The translations under genes and the position numbers were made by a program. This document shows positions 1-10,700 of a DNA stretch of 64,000 bases, piece by piece (the stretch's first letter is position 1; the number at the start of each line of letters is the position of its first letter). The stretch comes from Anaerostipes sp. (GTDB taxonomy: Bacteria > Bacillota > Clostridia > Lachnospirales > Lachnospiraceae). The notes beneath the pieces were generated by a model. It was not told the origin of the DNA. It did not search any database and worked only from the letters and a program-made list of their open reading frames with translations. Location: the NCBI GenBank assembly GCA_028704435.1, contig JAQWFL010000010.1, forward strand, positions 1-64,000. The letters are read 5' to 3'.

Positions 1-86
1 AAGCGTTCTGATAAATAAGCAGCGTTGGTATTTACGATATTCCCAAGTAAAATTTCTGTTCCTACACAAATAATTTCTGCTACCAT
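1..86 (-). CDS. cinA: CinA N-terminus (partial, runs off the window)
   Basis: The first 28 codons of a minus-strand gene are visible. The translation starts MVAEIICVGTEILLGNIVNT, which is the characteristic start of CinA (competence/damage-inducible protein, molybdopterin-binding-like domain, often fused to an NMN amidohydrolase domain). An AGAAGGGG ribosome binding site lies just upstream of the ATG, and only 12 bp separate it from the pgsA stop. pgsA followed by cinA is a common order in Firmicutes. The rest of the protein lies outside the window, so nothing can be said about its C-terminal domain. Confidence 0.88.
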   Translation of the reverse strand, partial: MVAEIICVGTEILLGNIVNTNAAYLSER

Positions 87-98
87 ATGATACCCCTT

Positions 99-635
99 CT
101 ATCCTTTTAATATATCTTTATTCTTAATTAAGTAGTCAATTAACGAAATAACGGTTAATATTAATGCCACATAAATAAGAATATTCTCAATTATAACTGC
201 TGTATCTGTTCCTAAATTTATAATTAACATAATAATCATAAACATTTGAAAATTTGTCTTAAACTTTCCCCAATAACTTGCAGCAATAACAACTCCATTA
301 TCAGATGCAATTAAACGGAATCCACTAATGATAAATTCTCTAGCAATAATAATAATAACAATCCATGACTGAAGTCGATCCATTCCAACAAGTGCAATCA
401 TTGCAGAACAAACTAATAATTTATCTGCCAATGGATCCATAAACTTTCCAAAGTTTGTAACTAGATTATACTTACGTGCAATGTGTCCATCCAAAAAGTC
501 AGTAAAACTTGCAACAATAAAAATGGCTGCTGCAATCCATTTACTTGCTGGTCCTGCAACTCCTGACAATAAAAAATAAATAAAAATTGGAATCATTAAA
601 ACTCTTAAAATCGTTAATTTATTCGGTAAATTCAT
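99..635 (-). CDS. pgsA: CDP-diacylglycerol--glycerol-3-phosphate 3-phosphatidyltransferase
   Basis: Membrane enzyme that makes phosphatidylglycerol phosphate, the committed step to phosphatidylglycerol and cardiolipin. The CDP-alcohol phosphotransferase signature is seen at about residues 47-73: D-F-L-D-G-H-I-A-R, then G and the two Asp of FMDPLADK. Several hydrophobic helices span the rest and the length (about 178 aa) fits the family. I place the start at the ATG giving MNLPNKLTILR because AGGAGAGG sits at the right distance; a TTG two codons upstream is possible but worse placed. The gene overlaps the 3' end of rimO by 17 bp, so it is translationally coupled in the ftsK-fhs-folD-rimO-pgsA-cinA operon. 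Confidence 0.95.
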   Translation of the reverse strand: MNLPNKLTILRVLMIPIFIYFLLSGVAGPASKWIAAAIFIVASFTDFLDGHIARKYNLVTNFGKFMDPLADKLLVCSAMIALVGMDRLQSWIVIIIIAREFIISGFRLIASDNGVVIAASYWGKFKTNFQMFMIIMLIINLGTDTAVIIENILIYVALILTVISLIDYLIKNKDILKG

Positions 636-1956
636 AATCAACCTCTCCTATCAAATCGTATTCTTGTCCTTGCGTAATTCTAACATAAACATAGGTTCCT
701 GTCACTATCTCTTCCTCTGACTGAACAAATACACATCCATCTACCTTTGGTGCATCCATATAACTTCTGCCCACATATATGTCTTCATCAAATAAATACC
801 CTTCAATCAGAACCTGTATTGTCTTTCCAACCATAGATTTCGTATGTTCGAAAGAAATCCTCTGCTGCAATTCCATAATTTGAGCTTGACGCTGTTCCTT
901 AACTTCTTCCTCAATCTGTTGTTCAAACTGAGCAGCTTTTGTATCTTCCTCCGGAGAATAAGTAAACACACCAAGTCTGTCAAATCTCATCTTCTCAACA
1001 AACCCCATTAGTTCTTCATGCTGCTCTTTCGTTTCCCCCGGAAAACCTGTAATTAACGTGGTTCGAATGGTAATATCCGGTATCTCTGTACGAAGCTTTC
1101 CAATGATATGTTCCAAATCTGCTCTTGATGTTCTTCTTCCCATTCTCGCTAAGATTTCATCTTCACTATGCTGAATTGGCATATCAATATAATGACAAAT
1201 CTTCGGTTCCTTCTTTATTGTTTGAATCAGTTCTTCTGTGATTTCCTCAGGATATGCATAAAGAAGACGAATCCACTTAATCCCATCAATCTGACACAGT
1301 TCATGAAGAAGCTTTGGAAGTTCTTTTTTTCCTGTAATATCTTGACCATACAAGGTTGTTTCTTGTGCAACTAAAACTAGCTCCGTAATTCCTGATTCAG
1401 CTAATTTCCTAGCAGAAGTAAGGAGCTCATCCATTGGTACACTACGAAATTTACCTCTGATTTTAGGAATAACGCAATAACTACAATTCTTATTACAACC
1501 CTCTGCTATCTTTAAATATGCCATATAGTTTCCTGTTGTTACCAAACGATTAATCTTTGAATTATCCGGCAAATAATCAATACTTTCATAATGGGCATAT
1601 CCATTTCCTGTTAACGCCTGATCTACTGCCTCTACAATAGAATCATAACTTGTAGTACCAAGCACTGCATCAATCTCCGGAATCTCCTTAAGAATTTCAT
1701 CCTTGTATCGTTCCGATAAACATCCTGCCACAACAAGTGCTTTTAGATTATTTTCTTTGTATTGGGCCATTTCTAAAATTGTCTCAATACTCTCTTCCTT
1801 GGCATCATGAATAAAACAACAAGTATTAACAACTATGACATCTGCCTCATTTTCATCATTGGTCAATGTATATCCTTTTTGTGTTAACAGTCCAAGCATC
1901 ACTTCACTGTCAACTAAGTTTTTGTCACAGCCAAGTGAAATAAATAGTATTTTCAT
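619..1956 (-). CDS. rimO: Ribosomal protein S12 methylthiotransferase RimO
   Basis: Radical SAM enzyme that methylthiolates an Asp of ribosomal protein S12. The N-terminal MTTase domain has the auxiliary cluster cysteines C10, C46 and C79; the radical SAM motif CNKNCSYC places C154, C158 and C161; a TRAM-like domain ends the protein (about residues 375-445). The start MKILFISLGCDKN is typical of RimO rather than of the tRNA enzyme MiaB, and 445 aa is normal. Its ATG overlaps the folD stop by one base (TAATG), indicating coupling. The assignment of RimO over MiaB/MtaB is from family resemblance. Confidence 0.94.
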   Translation of the reverse strand: MKILFISLGCDKNLVDSEVMLGLLTQKGYTLTNDENEADVIVVNTCCFIHDAKEESIETILEMAQYKENNLKALVVAGCLSERYKDEILKEIPEIDAVLGTTSYDSIVEAVDQALTGNGYAHYESIDYLPDNSKINRLVTTGNYMAYLKIAEGCNKNCSYCVIPKIRGKFRSVPMDELLTSARKLAESGITELVLVAQETTLYGQDITGKKELPKLLHELCQIDGIKWIRLLYAYPEEITEELIQTIKKEPKICHYIDMPIQHSEDEILARMGRRTSRADLEHIIGKLRTEIPDITIRTTLITGFPGETKEQHEELMGFVEKMRFDRLGVFTYSPEEDTKAAQFEQQIEEEVKEQRQAQIMELQQRISFEHTKSMVGKTIQVLIEGYLFDEDIYVGRSYMDAPKVDGCVFVQSEEEIVTGTYVYVRITQGQEYDLIGEVDYEFTE

Positions 1957-2810
1957 TAATTTTTCTCTCCAAATATTTTATTTGATTCTAAGCAATTTTG
2001 CATTAGCATTGCGATTGTCATTGGTCCAACTCCTCCTGGAACTGGTGTAATTGCAAAAGCTTTTGGCTCTACCTTTTCAAAATCCACATCTCCACAAAGT
2101 TTGTTGTTTTCATTTCTGTGAATTCCAACATCAATTATTACTGCTCCATCTTTCACATAAGAATCATCGATAAACTTTGGCTTTCCAATTGCTACTACCA
2201 AAATATCTGCTCTTTTACACACTTCTTTTAAATCTTTTGTTCGGGAATGGCAGATTGTAACTGTTCCATTTTCACGAAGCAACAGCATTGCCATTGGTTT
2301 TCCTACAATATTGCTTCTACCAACAACAACACATTCTTTCCCTTCTATAGAAATATTAGAACGCTTTAACAACTGAATGATTCCTGCTGGTGTGCATGAT
2401 AGAAATCCATCTTCTCCAATGACCATATTGCCAACGCTGACTGGATGGAATCCATCTACATCCTTCTTAGGATCAATGGCAAGTAAAATTTCATCTTCAT
2501 CCATATGTTTTGGCAATGGAAGTTGTACTAAAATCCCACGAATTTTAGGATCCTTGTTACACTTTTCAACTAATTCTAGCAATTCTTCCTGGGTTGTGTC
2601 TTCTGAAACTTCATAAGATACAGATTCAATTCCAACATATTCGCAGGCTCTTTTTTTATTTCGAACATATACACTGGACGCCGGATCACTTCCCACTTGA
2701 ATCACTGCAAGTGCAATCTCACGTCCCTGTCCCTTTAATTTTGCAACTTCTTCTTTTACTTCATCTTTAATTTGTGCAGAAATTGCTTTTCCATCAATAA
2801 TTTGTGCCAT
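1956..2810 (-). CDS. folD: Bifunctional methylenetetrahydrofolate dehydrogenase / methenyl-THF cyclohydrolase
   Basis: Interconverts 5,10-methylene-THF, methenyl-THF and 10-formyl-THF in the cytoplasm. The catalytic Tyr/Lys pair appears as YVRNK (Y48, K52), the nucleotide-binding region as VVGRSNIVGKP, and the C-terminal signature as PVPGGVGPMT. The 284-aa length is typical. It lies 13 bp after fhs, whose product makes the 10-formyl-THF that FolD uses, so the pair forms a one-carbon module: formate to methylene-THF. Confidence 0.96.
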   Translation of the reverse strand: MAQIIDGKAISAQIKDEVKEEVAKLKGQGREIALAVIQVGSDPASSVYVRNKKRACEYVGIESVSYEVSEDTTQEELLELVEKCNKDPKIRGILVQLPLPKHMDEDEILLAIDPKKDVDGFHPVSVGNMVIGEDGFLSCTPAGIIQLLKRSNISIEGKECVVVGRSNIVGKPMAMLLLRENGTVTICHSRTKDLKEVCKRADILVVAIGKPKFIDDSYVKDGAVIIDVGIHRNENNKLCGDVDFEKVEPKAFAITPVPGGVGPMTIAMLMQNCLESNKIFGEKN

Positions 2811-2823
2811 AGTTTCCTACTTT

Positions 2824-4497
2824 CTAAAATAATCCTGTAATAACGCCATCATTGTTTACATCAATGCCTTCTGCTGCTGGTTTCTTTGGAAGTCCTGGCA
2901 TTGTCATAACATCTCCAGTTAATGCAACAATAAATCCAGCACCTGCATTTACATACATTTCACGAATTGTAATTGTAAAATCAGTTGGTCTTCCTAACTT
3001 TTTAGGATCATCTGATAAAGAATATTGATTCTTTGCCATACAAATCGGAAGACTTCCATATCCTAATTCCTGCAGTGTTTTCTTTTGACGATTGGCTGCT
3101 GGTGAATATGTAACCCCATCTGCACCATATATTTTTGTTGCAATGGTTTCAATCTTTTCTTCAATTGTTGTATCTTCATATGAATAAAGTGGCTTGTAAT
3201 TACTTTCCTTTGTATCAAGAGTTTTAAGAACCGCCTTTGCAAGTTCTACTCCACCTTCTCCACCAAGTTCCCATACTTTTGAAAGTGCAAAATCACAATC
3301 TCTTTCTTCACAAAAATGCTTAATATAGTCAAGTTCTGCATCACTGTCTGTCACAAATTGATTCAATGTAACAACCACAGGAACACCGAATTGTTTTAGA
3401 TTGTCAATATGTTTTTCAAGGTTTACAATCCCCTTACTTAACGCATCAATATTCTCTTCTCCAAGTTGGTCTTTGGCAACTCCACCATTATATTTAAGAG
3501 CACGGACTGTGGCAACTAAAACAATTGCATCTGGCTTCAATCCTGCCATCTGGCATTTAATGTCTAAGAACTTTTCAGCACCTAAATCAGCACCAAACCC
3601 TGCTTCTGTAATTGCAATATCAGATAATTTTAATGCAAGTTTTGTAGCTTGTACACTGTTACATCCATGTGCAATATTAGCAAATGGTCCACCATGTACA
3701 AACGCCGGTGTATGTTCTAATGTTTGAACTATATTTGGTTTTATCGCATCTTTTAATAAGGCAGCCATAGAACCAACTGCATTTAAATCCTTTGCAGTGA
3801 CTGGCTTATTATCCATATTATATGCAACAATAATTTTACCTAAACGTTCTTTTAAATCATCCATGTCATTGGCAAGACATAAAATTGCCATAATCTCAGA
3901 TGCTACCGTAATAACAAAATGATCTTCACGAACAATTCCATCCACTTTTCTTCCAAGACCTACTACAGTATTACGAAGGGCACGGTCGTTCATGTCAAGA
4001 CATCGTTTCCACACAATATTTCTAGTATCAATATTTAATGCATTTCCTTGATGAATATGATTATCAAGCAAAGCTGCAAGTAAGTTGTTTGCAGATGTAA
4101 TTGCATGAAAATCTCCTGTAAAATGAAGATTCAAGTCCTCCATAGGTACAACCTGTGCATATCCACCACCTGCTGCTCCTCCCTTAATCCCAAAGCAAGG
4201 TCCCAAAGAAGGTTCTCTTAATGCAACAATTGTTTTTTTATCCAGTTTGGTTAACCCTTGTGCAAGTCCTACACTTATGGTTGTTTTACCCTCTCCTGCT
4301 GGCGTAGGATTAATAGCAGTCACTAATACTAACTTTCCGTCTTCGTTATCATTCACCTTTCCCATAAATTCTGATGAAAGTTTCGCCTTATATTTCCCAT
4401 AAAGCTCTAAATCATCTTCTGTAATTCCTATTGACTTTACTACCTCTTTAATTGGCTGTAATTCACTCTCCTGTGCGATTTGAATATCTGTTTTCAT
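2824..4497 (-). CDS. fhs: Formate--tetrahydrofolate ligase
   Basis: ATP-dependent ligation of formate to THF giving 10-formyl-THF, used for purine synthesis and, in acetogens, in the methyl branch of the Wood-Ljungdahl path. A P-loop-like [10 protein letters not shown] stretch at about residue 64 and the family segment [18 protein letters not shown] are visible. I start at MKTDIQIAQ (557 aa, the usual family length) because GAAAGGA precedes it; the longer open frame would overlap the ftsK end with no family support. Gaps to ftsK (13 bp) and folD (13 bp) show one operon. No other acetogenesis genes are in view, so a purine or serine/glycine role is enough to explain it. Confidence 0.96.
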   Translation of the reverse strand: MKTDIQIAQESELQPIKEVVKSIGITEDDLELYGKYKAKLSSEFMGKVNDNEDGKLVLVTAINPTPAGEGKTTISVGLAQGLTKLDKKTIVALREPSLGPCFGIKGGAAGGGYAQVVPMEDLNLHFTGDFHAITSANNLLAALLDNHIHQGNALNIDTRNIVWKRCLDMNDRALRNTVVGLGRKVDGIVREDHFVITVASEIMAILCLANDMDDLKERLGKIIVAYNMDNKPVTAKDLNAVGSMAALLKDAIKPNIVQTLEHTPAFVHGGPFANIAHGCNSVQATKLALKLSDIAITEAGFGADLGAEKFLDIKCQMAGLKPDAIVLVATVRALKYNGGVAKDQLGEENIDALSKGIVNLEKHIDNLKQFGVPVVVTLNQFVTDSDAELDYIKHFCEERDCDFALSKVWELGGEGGVELAKAVLKTLDTKESNYKPLYSYEDTTIEEKIETIATKIYGADGVTYSPAANRQKKTLQELGYGSLPICMAKNQYSLSDDPKKLGRPTDFTITIREMYVNAGAGFIVALTGDVMTMPGLPKKPAAEGIDVNNDGVITGLF

Positions 4498-4510
4498 GTG
4501 ATTTTCCTTT

Positions 4511-6970
4511 CTATAAATACTCTTCCTTAAATTGTTCAAATTGTTCTTCACTCATTAATACTTTTCGTGGTTTTGTCCCTTCTTCTCCCACAATTCCTGC
4601 ATCACATAACTGATCCATAATTCGGGCAGCTCGGTTAAAACCAATTTTAAACATTCTTTGTAGGCTTCCAATGGTTGCTTTTTGTTTGTCAATTACAAAG
4701 GTTGCTGCATCTTCAAAGTACTCATCTCGTTCTGAAGAGTGGTTTGCCTTCACAACCGCTGACTGAATCTTCTCTTTAATTTCAGCTCCATCATCCCCTT
4801 CAAGATTCTGACTCTTTAAAAATTCTACAACTTTTGCTACTTCCTCATCTGATACAAAGGCTCCTTGAATTCTTACTGGCTTTTGATAACCTGCTGGATA
4901 AAAGAGCATATCACCCTTTCCTAGCAGCTTCTCAGCCCCATTCATATCAATAATCGTTCTAGAGTCCACTCCTGACGATACAGAAAATGCAATTCTAGAT
5001 GGAACATTGGCTTTAATAAGTCCTGTGATAACATTGACCGAAGGACGCTGGGTTGCAATAATTAGATGAATTCCAGCAGCTCTTGCAAGCTGTGATAAAC
5101 GTACAATAGCATCTTCTACTTCACTTGGTGCCACCATCATCAAATCTGCTAATTCATCTATTATAATAACAAGTTGTGGCAGCTTTGTAAAATCTTCTCC
5201 CTCAAGTCCCTGTTTTTTCATTTCTTCAACTTTTTGATTGTACCCTTCTAAATTACGGACATTGACTTCTGCAAACTTTTTATATCGGTCGCCCATCTCC
5301 ATTACAGCCCAGTTCAAGGCACTGGACGCCTGTTTTGGATCCGTGACAACTGGAATCAACAAATGTGGTATTCCTTGATAGGCACTTAATTCTACTACCT
5401 TTGGATCTATCATAATAAGCTTTACATCATCAGGATGTGCTTTGTATAAAATACTCATAATTAATGTATTAATACAGACTGATTTACCTGATCCTGTCGC
5501 TCCCGCAATCAATAGATGGGGCATCTTTGCAATATCTGATACAATGACTCGTCCTGATAAATTCTTACCAACTGCAAATGCAATCTTTGACTTAAATCGT
5601 TTGAACTCGTTATTCTCAATTAAATCACGGAACATTACTACTTCATTGGTCTTGTTTGGTACTTCAATTCCCACTGCTGCTTTTCCTGGAATAGGTGCTT
5701 CAATACGAATGTCTGAAGCCGCTAAATTCAGCTTAATATCATCTGTTAATCCAACAATCTTACTAACCTTAACCCCTTGTTCTGGCTGAAGTTCAAACCT
5801 TGTAACCGATGGTCCCTGATTAATATCTGTAATTGTAACATTCACTCCAAAATTACCTAGTGTCTGTTGTAGTTTTAATGCAGTTTTCTTTAATTCTGTT
5901 TGATTATCACCTGATTTTGCTTTCCCCTTTTTTAATAAATTAAGGGAAGGAAATATGTATTGTTTCATCACCATGCCTGTAGACTCTATTGGAGCTACAT
6001 CTAATACAGGTACACTTTCTTCCTTATTTACAAATGATTTTCTCTGTGGCCTTTTCTTCGGTTCTTCCTTGACTGCTTCTACTTCTTCTGGGGCTTCAGT
6101 TTCTAGTGCATTCCCATCACTCCCTTGTGCAAGCAGACGGTCTAAATCTTCTTCGGTCTGAATCTGTTTCGACTCTATCTCCTCTGGAATCTCATCAATA
6201 ATAGGCTGGTTATCTACTTTACTATCTAAAGTCTTCTTAGAAATCTCCGAAGCCTTTGTACTCGCCAAGGTCAACGCATCCTTTAAGATAGATCCTCGTT
6301 TATTCCTGCCTGGAACCGGCTTTGGCTGACTAGGCTCTTTCTTTTCTTCCTTTTCCTGTACTTTTTGCTTTCCCTCTTTTGTCTTTTGCACTTTTACCTT
6401 TTGTACTTTTACCTTTTGATCTGGCTTAAGCTTCTTAAGAAAGGATAACAATGACTTCTCTGTAATTAAAACCATAGAAATTAGTGATATAAATAGAATC
6501 AGCACATAACTTCCCGCCAGCCCTAATTCCTTCACCAAAAGCTTAATTATAAAACCACCTACAACGCCTCCACCAGCTTTATTCACGCTGCTGTATAAAA
6601 ACACCTCTTTCATATTGGAAATATCTGTAGTAATCACCATCTGAAATAATGCTGCAAGCATACAATATAACAACATTGTGAAAAATGCCTTCTTAATTGC
6701 CAGGCTACTATAATGATTTGAAATTAATAATATTAATACAAAAAAAGCAATCAAAGGACCGACAAATTGAATCATTCCAAAGATTCCAAACAAGAATCCA
6801 CTTACGGAATTACCAATAATTCCACATATCCCAAAATTACTTAGTTCCAGAAAAAGACAAACCGCTAACGAAACCAACACTGCTATCTCCTGATAAAAGC
6901 CTGCAAAATCCTTTTGTAGCTTTTTCTTCCTTGCTGGGGACTTTCTCTTTCTTTTCTTTTTCGCTGCCAT
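4511..6970 (-). CDS. ftsK: DNA translocase FtsK/SpoIIIE
   Basis: Septal DNA pump that moves chromosomes during division or into the forespore. A very basic N-terminus ([10 protein letters not shown]) is followed by four to five membrane helices within about residues 20-165, a charged Lys/Glu linker, and the motor: Walker A GATGSGKS and Walker [14 protein letters not shown]. The C-terminal gamma winged-helix domain ([17 protein letters not shown] onward) is complete. About 819 aa. The start chosen has AGAGGT 6 bases upstream; the longer frame starts 12 codons earlier with no clear site. It heads the operon that continues into fhs and is preceded by a terminator. Confidence 0.95.
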   Translation of the reverse strand: MAAKKKRKRKSPARKKKLQKDFAGFYQEIAVLVSLAVCLFLELSNFGICGIIGNSVSGFLFGIFGMIQFVGPLIAFFVLILLISNHYSSLAIKKAFFTMLLYCMLAALFQMVITTDISNMKEVFLYSSVNKAGGGVVGGFIIKLLVKELGLAGSYVLILFISLISMVLITEKSLLSFLKKLKPDQKVKVQKVKVQKTKEGKQKVQEKEEKKEPSQPKPVPGRNKRGSILKDALTLASTKASEISKKTLDSKVDNQPIIDEIPEEIESKQIQTEEDLDRLLAQGSDGNALETEAPEEVEAVKEEPKKRPQRKSFVNKEESVPVLDVAPIESTGMVMKQYIFPSLNLLKKGKAKSGDNQTELKKTALKLQQTLGNFGVNVTITDINQGPSVTRFELQPEQGVKVSKIVGLTDDIKLNLAASDIRIEAPIPGKAAVGIEVPNKTNEVVMFRDLIENNEFKRFKSKIAFAVGKNLSGRVIVSDIAKMPHLLIAGATGSGKSVCINTLIMSILYKAHPDDVKLIMIDPKVVELSAYQGIPHLLIPVVTDPKQASSALNWAVMEMGDRYKKFAEVNVRNLEGYNQKVEEMKKQGLEGEDFTKLPQLVIIIDELADLMMVAPSEVEDAIVRLSQLARAAGIHLIIATQRPSVNVITGLIKANVPSRIAFSVSSGVDSRTIIDMNGAEKLLGKGDMLFYPAGYQKPVRIQGAFVSDEEVAKVVEFLKSQNLEGDDGAEIKEKIQSAVVKANHSSERDEYFEDAATFVIDKQKATIGSLQRMFKIGFNRAARIMDQLCDAGIVGEEGTKPRKVLMSEEQFEQFKEEYL

Positions 6971-7025
6971 CTCTTTACCTCTTTTTCTTCGCATATACTC
7001 TATCACATTTTACAATTAAACGGTT

Positions 7026-7067
7026 AAAAAGTAAAGAATGAGATAGTATATTCCATCTCATTCTTAC
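7026..7067 (-). terminator. Terminator after the TepA-like gene
   Basis: An 11-bp perfect stem (AAGAATGAGAT paired with ATCTCATTCTT, loop 10 nt) followed on the minus strand by TTTACTTTTT. It separates the protease gene from ftsK, which therefore needs its own promoter. Confidence 0.75.
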
Positions 7068-7070
7068 TGT

Positions 7071-7706
7071 TTATTGTTCACACATTGCTTGAATTCTTGA
7101 AAATGCCTCTTTCATTCCCCCAACTTCATCAATTAGTCCCAGTTCAACTGCCTGTTCTCCTTCTAGAAGGGTTCCTGCATCTTTCACCTGTTCCCCAACA
7201 CTAAGCATTAGCTTTTCTACCTGCTCCTGGGCAATCTTTGAGTGTCTGCTAATAAACTTTGTAATCCGATCTTGTATCTTCTCTATATTTCGATAACTTT
7301 GCATCACTCCAATAAATGTTCCATTTGACCTTACTGGATGCAGCATCATCGTTGCACTGGGAACAATATAAGAATAATCCGCTGAAACTGCAATGGGAAC
7401 CCCAATGGAATGGCTTCCTCCTAGCACAATAGATACTGTTGGTTTACTTAAAGAAGCAATGACCTCTGCAATCGCAAGCCCGCATTCCACATCTCCACCA
7501 ATGGTATTCACAAGAAATACAGCTCCTTTTATTTTAGAGTCATATTCAAGGTTTGCAAGACTTGGCAGTAAATGCTCATATTTTGTCGTCTTTGCATTTT
7601 GCCCAGATATTTGATGTCCTTCAATTTCACCTATGATTGTAAATACCTGAATATGACCTAAGTCCACTTGCCCCATTTCTTTTATTTGATTTTGTTTTGT
7701 TTCCAT
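7071..7706 (-). CDS. ClpP-family serine protease (TepA/ClpP-like)
   Basis: A cytosolic ClpP/crotonase-fold protease of about 211 aa, resembling the translocation-enhancing protein TepA. Visible features are INTIGGDVECGLAIAEVI, then VLGGSHSIGVPIAVSADY carrying the probable nucleophile serine, and MMLHPVRSNG with the probable catalytic His. The start at METKQNQIKEM is chosen because GGAGGT lies 7 bases upstream; an ATG five codons earlier overlaps that site. Position next to ftsK is common in clostridia. It is not the housekeeping ClpP, whose active-site context differs. The substrate is unknown. A pyc terminator lies just upstream, so it may be expressed by readthrough. Confidence 0.8.
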   Translation of the reverse strand: METKQNQIKEMGQVDLGHIQVFTIIGEIEGHQISGQNAKTTKYEHLLPSLANLEYDSKIKGAVFLVNTIGGDVECGLAIAEVIASLSKPTVSIVLGGSHSIGVPIAVSADYSYIVPSATMMLHPVRSNGTFIGVMQSYRNIEKIQDRITKFISRHSKIAQEQVEKLMLSVGEQVKDAGTLLEGEQAVELGLIDEVGGMKEAFSRIQAMCEQ

Positions 7707-7732
7707 TCTTCCAACCTCCATAACAACAAAGT

Positions 7733-7764
7733 AAAGAGAGAGGATGCATGATTCCTCTCTCTTT
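7733..7764 (-). terminator. Hairpin terminator after pyc
   Basis: A perfect 12-bp stem (AAAGAGAGAGGA / TCCTCTCTCTTT, 8-nt loop). The minus-strand tail TTTACTTTGTTGTT is only moderately T-rich, so termination may be partial, allowing readthrough into the TepA-like gene. Confidence 0.65.
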
Positions 7765-7786
7765 AGTATGGGGTTTTGATAATAAT

Positions 7787-10700
7787 TTATTCTTGAATTT
7801 CAAAGGAAATCAATAAATCCTCTTGATTTACCTGCTCTCCTTCTTTGATATAAATCTTGTCAACCTTACCATTTACTTTTGACATAACCGTAGTTTCCAT
7901 CTTCATGGCTTCTACTGTCATAAGTGCCATATTCTCAGTAACTTCGTCTCCTTCTTTTACAAGAATCTTACCTACAGTTCCTGGAATTGTTGATCCTAGA
8001 TGTCCCGGATTGGACTTGTCTGCTTTTAGTCTATGATCGGCCTTAACCTCAAGATTCTTATCTAATACTTTAATCTCTCGAACCGCACCATTGACCTCAA
8101 AACTCAAAAGACGATACCCTTCTTCATCTGGTTCTGTCATATCCATAAACTTAATAATCAGATACTTTCCTTCTCCAATCTTAAGGGTTGTTTCCTCCCC
8201 CTTACGAAGTCCATAGAAATAAACATGGCTTTCCATTCTTGTTACGTCATTATAAGCCTCAAAATGTCTACAGTAGTCTTCATAAACTTTTGGATACAAA
8301 GCATAACTAATTGATTTTTGTCTAAGAACATCTTCGTTTTCCATCTTCTCCTGATAAAAATGTTCTTTCAATCCCTTTTTAATCTGGTCAAAATCTTCAT
8401 CTGGAATCAAGCTTCCTGGACGAACTGTAATTGGTTTCTTTCCTTTTAGAACTATCTTTTGAAGTTCTTCTGGGAACCCACCTTCTGGCTGTCCAATCAT
8501 TCCTTCAAAATACTCAACTACAGAATCTGGATAAGATAAATCCTTTCCAGCTGTCAGAATATTCTCTTTTGTTAATTCATTCTTAAACATGAAGATTGCA
8601 AAGTCTCCAACAACTTTTGAAGATGGTGTGACTTTTACAATATTTCCAAGAAGTTCATTGGCATCTTTATATAATCCTTTGATTTCTTCAAAAGAATCTC
8701 CAGCTCCCATTTCCTTTACTTGTGCAAGTAAGTTAGAATATTGTCCTCCTGGAATCTCATATTTGTAAATTTCAGTATTTGGCGCATCCATTCCACTTTC
8801 AAATTGCTTGTATACTTTTCGAATATCTCCATAGTATTGACTTAGAATTGTCAATTCGTCTGAATTCAATCCAGTATCCCTCTTTGTTCCATGAAGAGCC
8901 TCTACAAGAGAGTTCATTGATGGATTACTTGTCATGGAACTCATAGATCCAATGGCACAATCCACAATATCAACTCCAGCTTCTGAAGCCTTTAATAATG
9001 TACTGACTCCATTTCCTGTAGAATCATGGGTATGTAGATTCACTGGAATCTTTAGCTCTGATTTAAGGGTTGTAATTAATTGTTCTGCTGCATATGGTTT
9101 GACCAATCCAGCCATATCCTTAATAGTGAAGATATGAACTCCCATACTCTCAAGTTCTTTTGCTTTCTTCACATAATAATCTAATGTGTACTTTGTTTCA
9201 TTTGGATTTAGAATATCTCCTGTATAACAAATAGCACCTTCTACAATATTTCCTGTTTCTAATGCTGTTTCAATTGGCATCTTCATATTCTCTACCCAGT
9301 TCAAAGCATCAAATACACGGAAAACATCCACACCCTTTAATGCTGCTTCCTTAATAAATGACTTTACTACATTATCAGGGTAATTGCTGTATCCAACTGC
9401 ATTAGAAGCTCGAAGCAACATCTGGATTAATGTATTTGGCATTCTTTCTCTTAATAACTCAAGTCTCTTCCATGGTGATTCCTTTAAGAAACGATATGCT
9501 GTATCATAAGTAGCTCCACCCCATGCTTCTGCTGAAAATGCATTGGCAAAATATTGGTTTGCGGCTCTTGATGCTCCAGTTAAGTCCTTGGTACGCATAC
9601 GTGTTGCCATCAATGACTGTTGTGCATCACGCATGGTTGTATCTGTAATATAAAGCTTTTCTTCCTTTAAAATCTTTTGTGTAAATTCCTTAGCTCCCAA
9701 CTTTAGAAATTCATCTCTGGCACCATAAACTTCCTTCTTCTTATCATAATAAGGAAGCTTGCGGTCTTCAAAGTAAGGCTTTTCTTCTGCTTTACGCACA
9801 TTGACCATCTTATTTCCTAGAAACTCTAGAATCTTAGTTGCTCTGTCCTGACTTTCAGGAAGAATAAATAGTTCTGAAGTATCTTCAATAAATGTTGTGT
9901 AACAATTTCCTGTCTGGAAGGTTTCATGATTTAAAACGTTAATCAAAAATGGAATATTGGTCTTAATTCCACGGATACGAGTTTCTTTTAAAGCACGAAT
10001 TGACTTCTTTACAGCCCCCATAAATGTTCTGTCGTGAGAAATTGCCTTAACCAACAAACTGTCGTAATATGGAGTAATTACAGCTCCAGAATAAGCATTT
10101 CCTCCGTCTAGGCGGATACCTTTTCCTGAGCCAGAACGATAAACTGAAATTCTACCTGTATCTGGCAAGAAATTATTCATAGGATCTTCTGTTGTGATAC
10201 GTGTTTGGATGGAATATCCATTTACCTTAATATCATCTTGAGAAGAAATTCCAATTTCTTCAGAATCCAACGCATAACCTTCTGCTACTAAAATCTGTGT
10301 CTGAACAATATCCACACCTGTTATTTCTTCCGAAATTGTATGTTCCACCTGTACACGTGGATTCATCTCAATAAAATAAGCATTGTTATCTGCATCCACC
10401 AAAAACTCTAAAGTACCTGCATTCTTATATCCAACTGCCTTAGCTAGTCGGATAGAACTATCAAAAATAATATTTCTTGTCTCATCTGGCACACTAAATG
10501 CTGGGGCATACTCTACTACTTTTTGATGACGACGTTGAACGGAACAGTCTCTATCAAATAAATGAACTACGTTTCCATATTCATCTCCAATAATCTGAAC
10601 CTCAATATGCTTTGGACTTCTTAGATACTTCTCTACAAAAATCTGATCATCTCCAAAAGCCTTCTTTGACTCATCTCTTGCCTCTGCATACTCTTTTGGC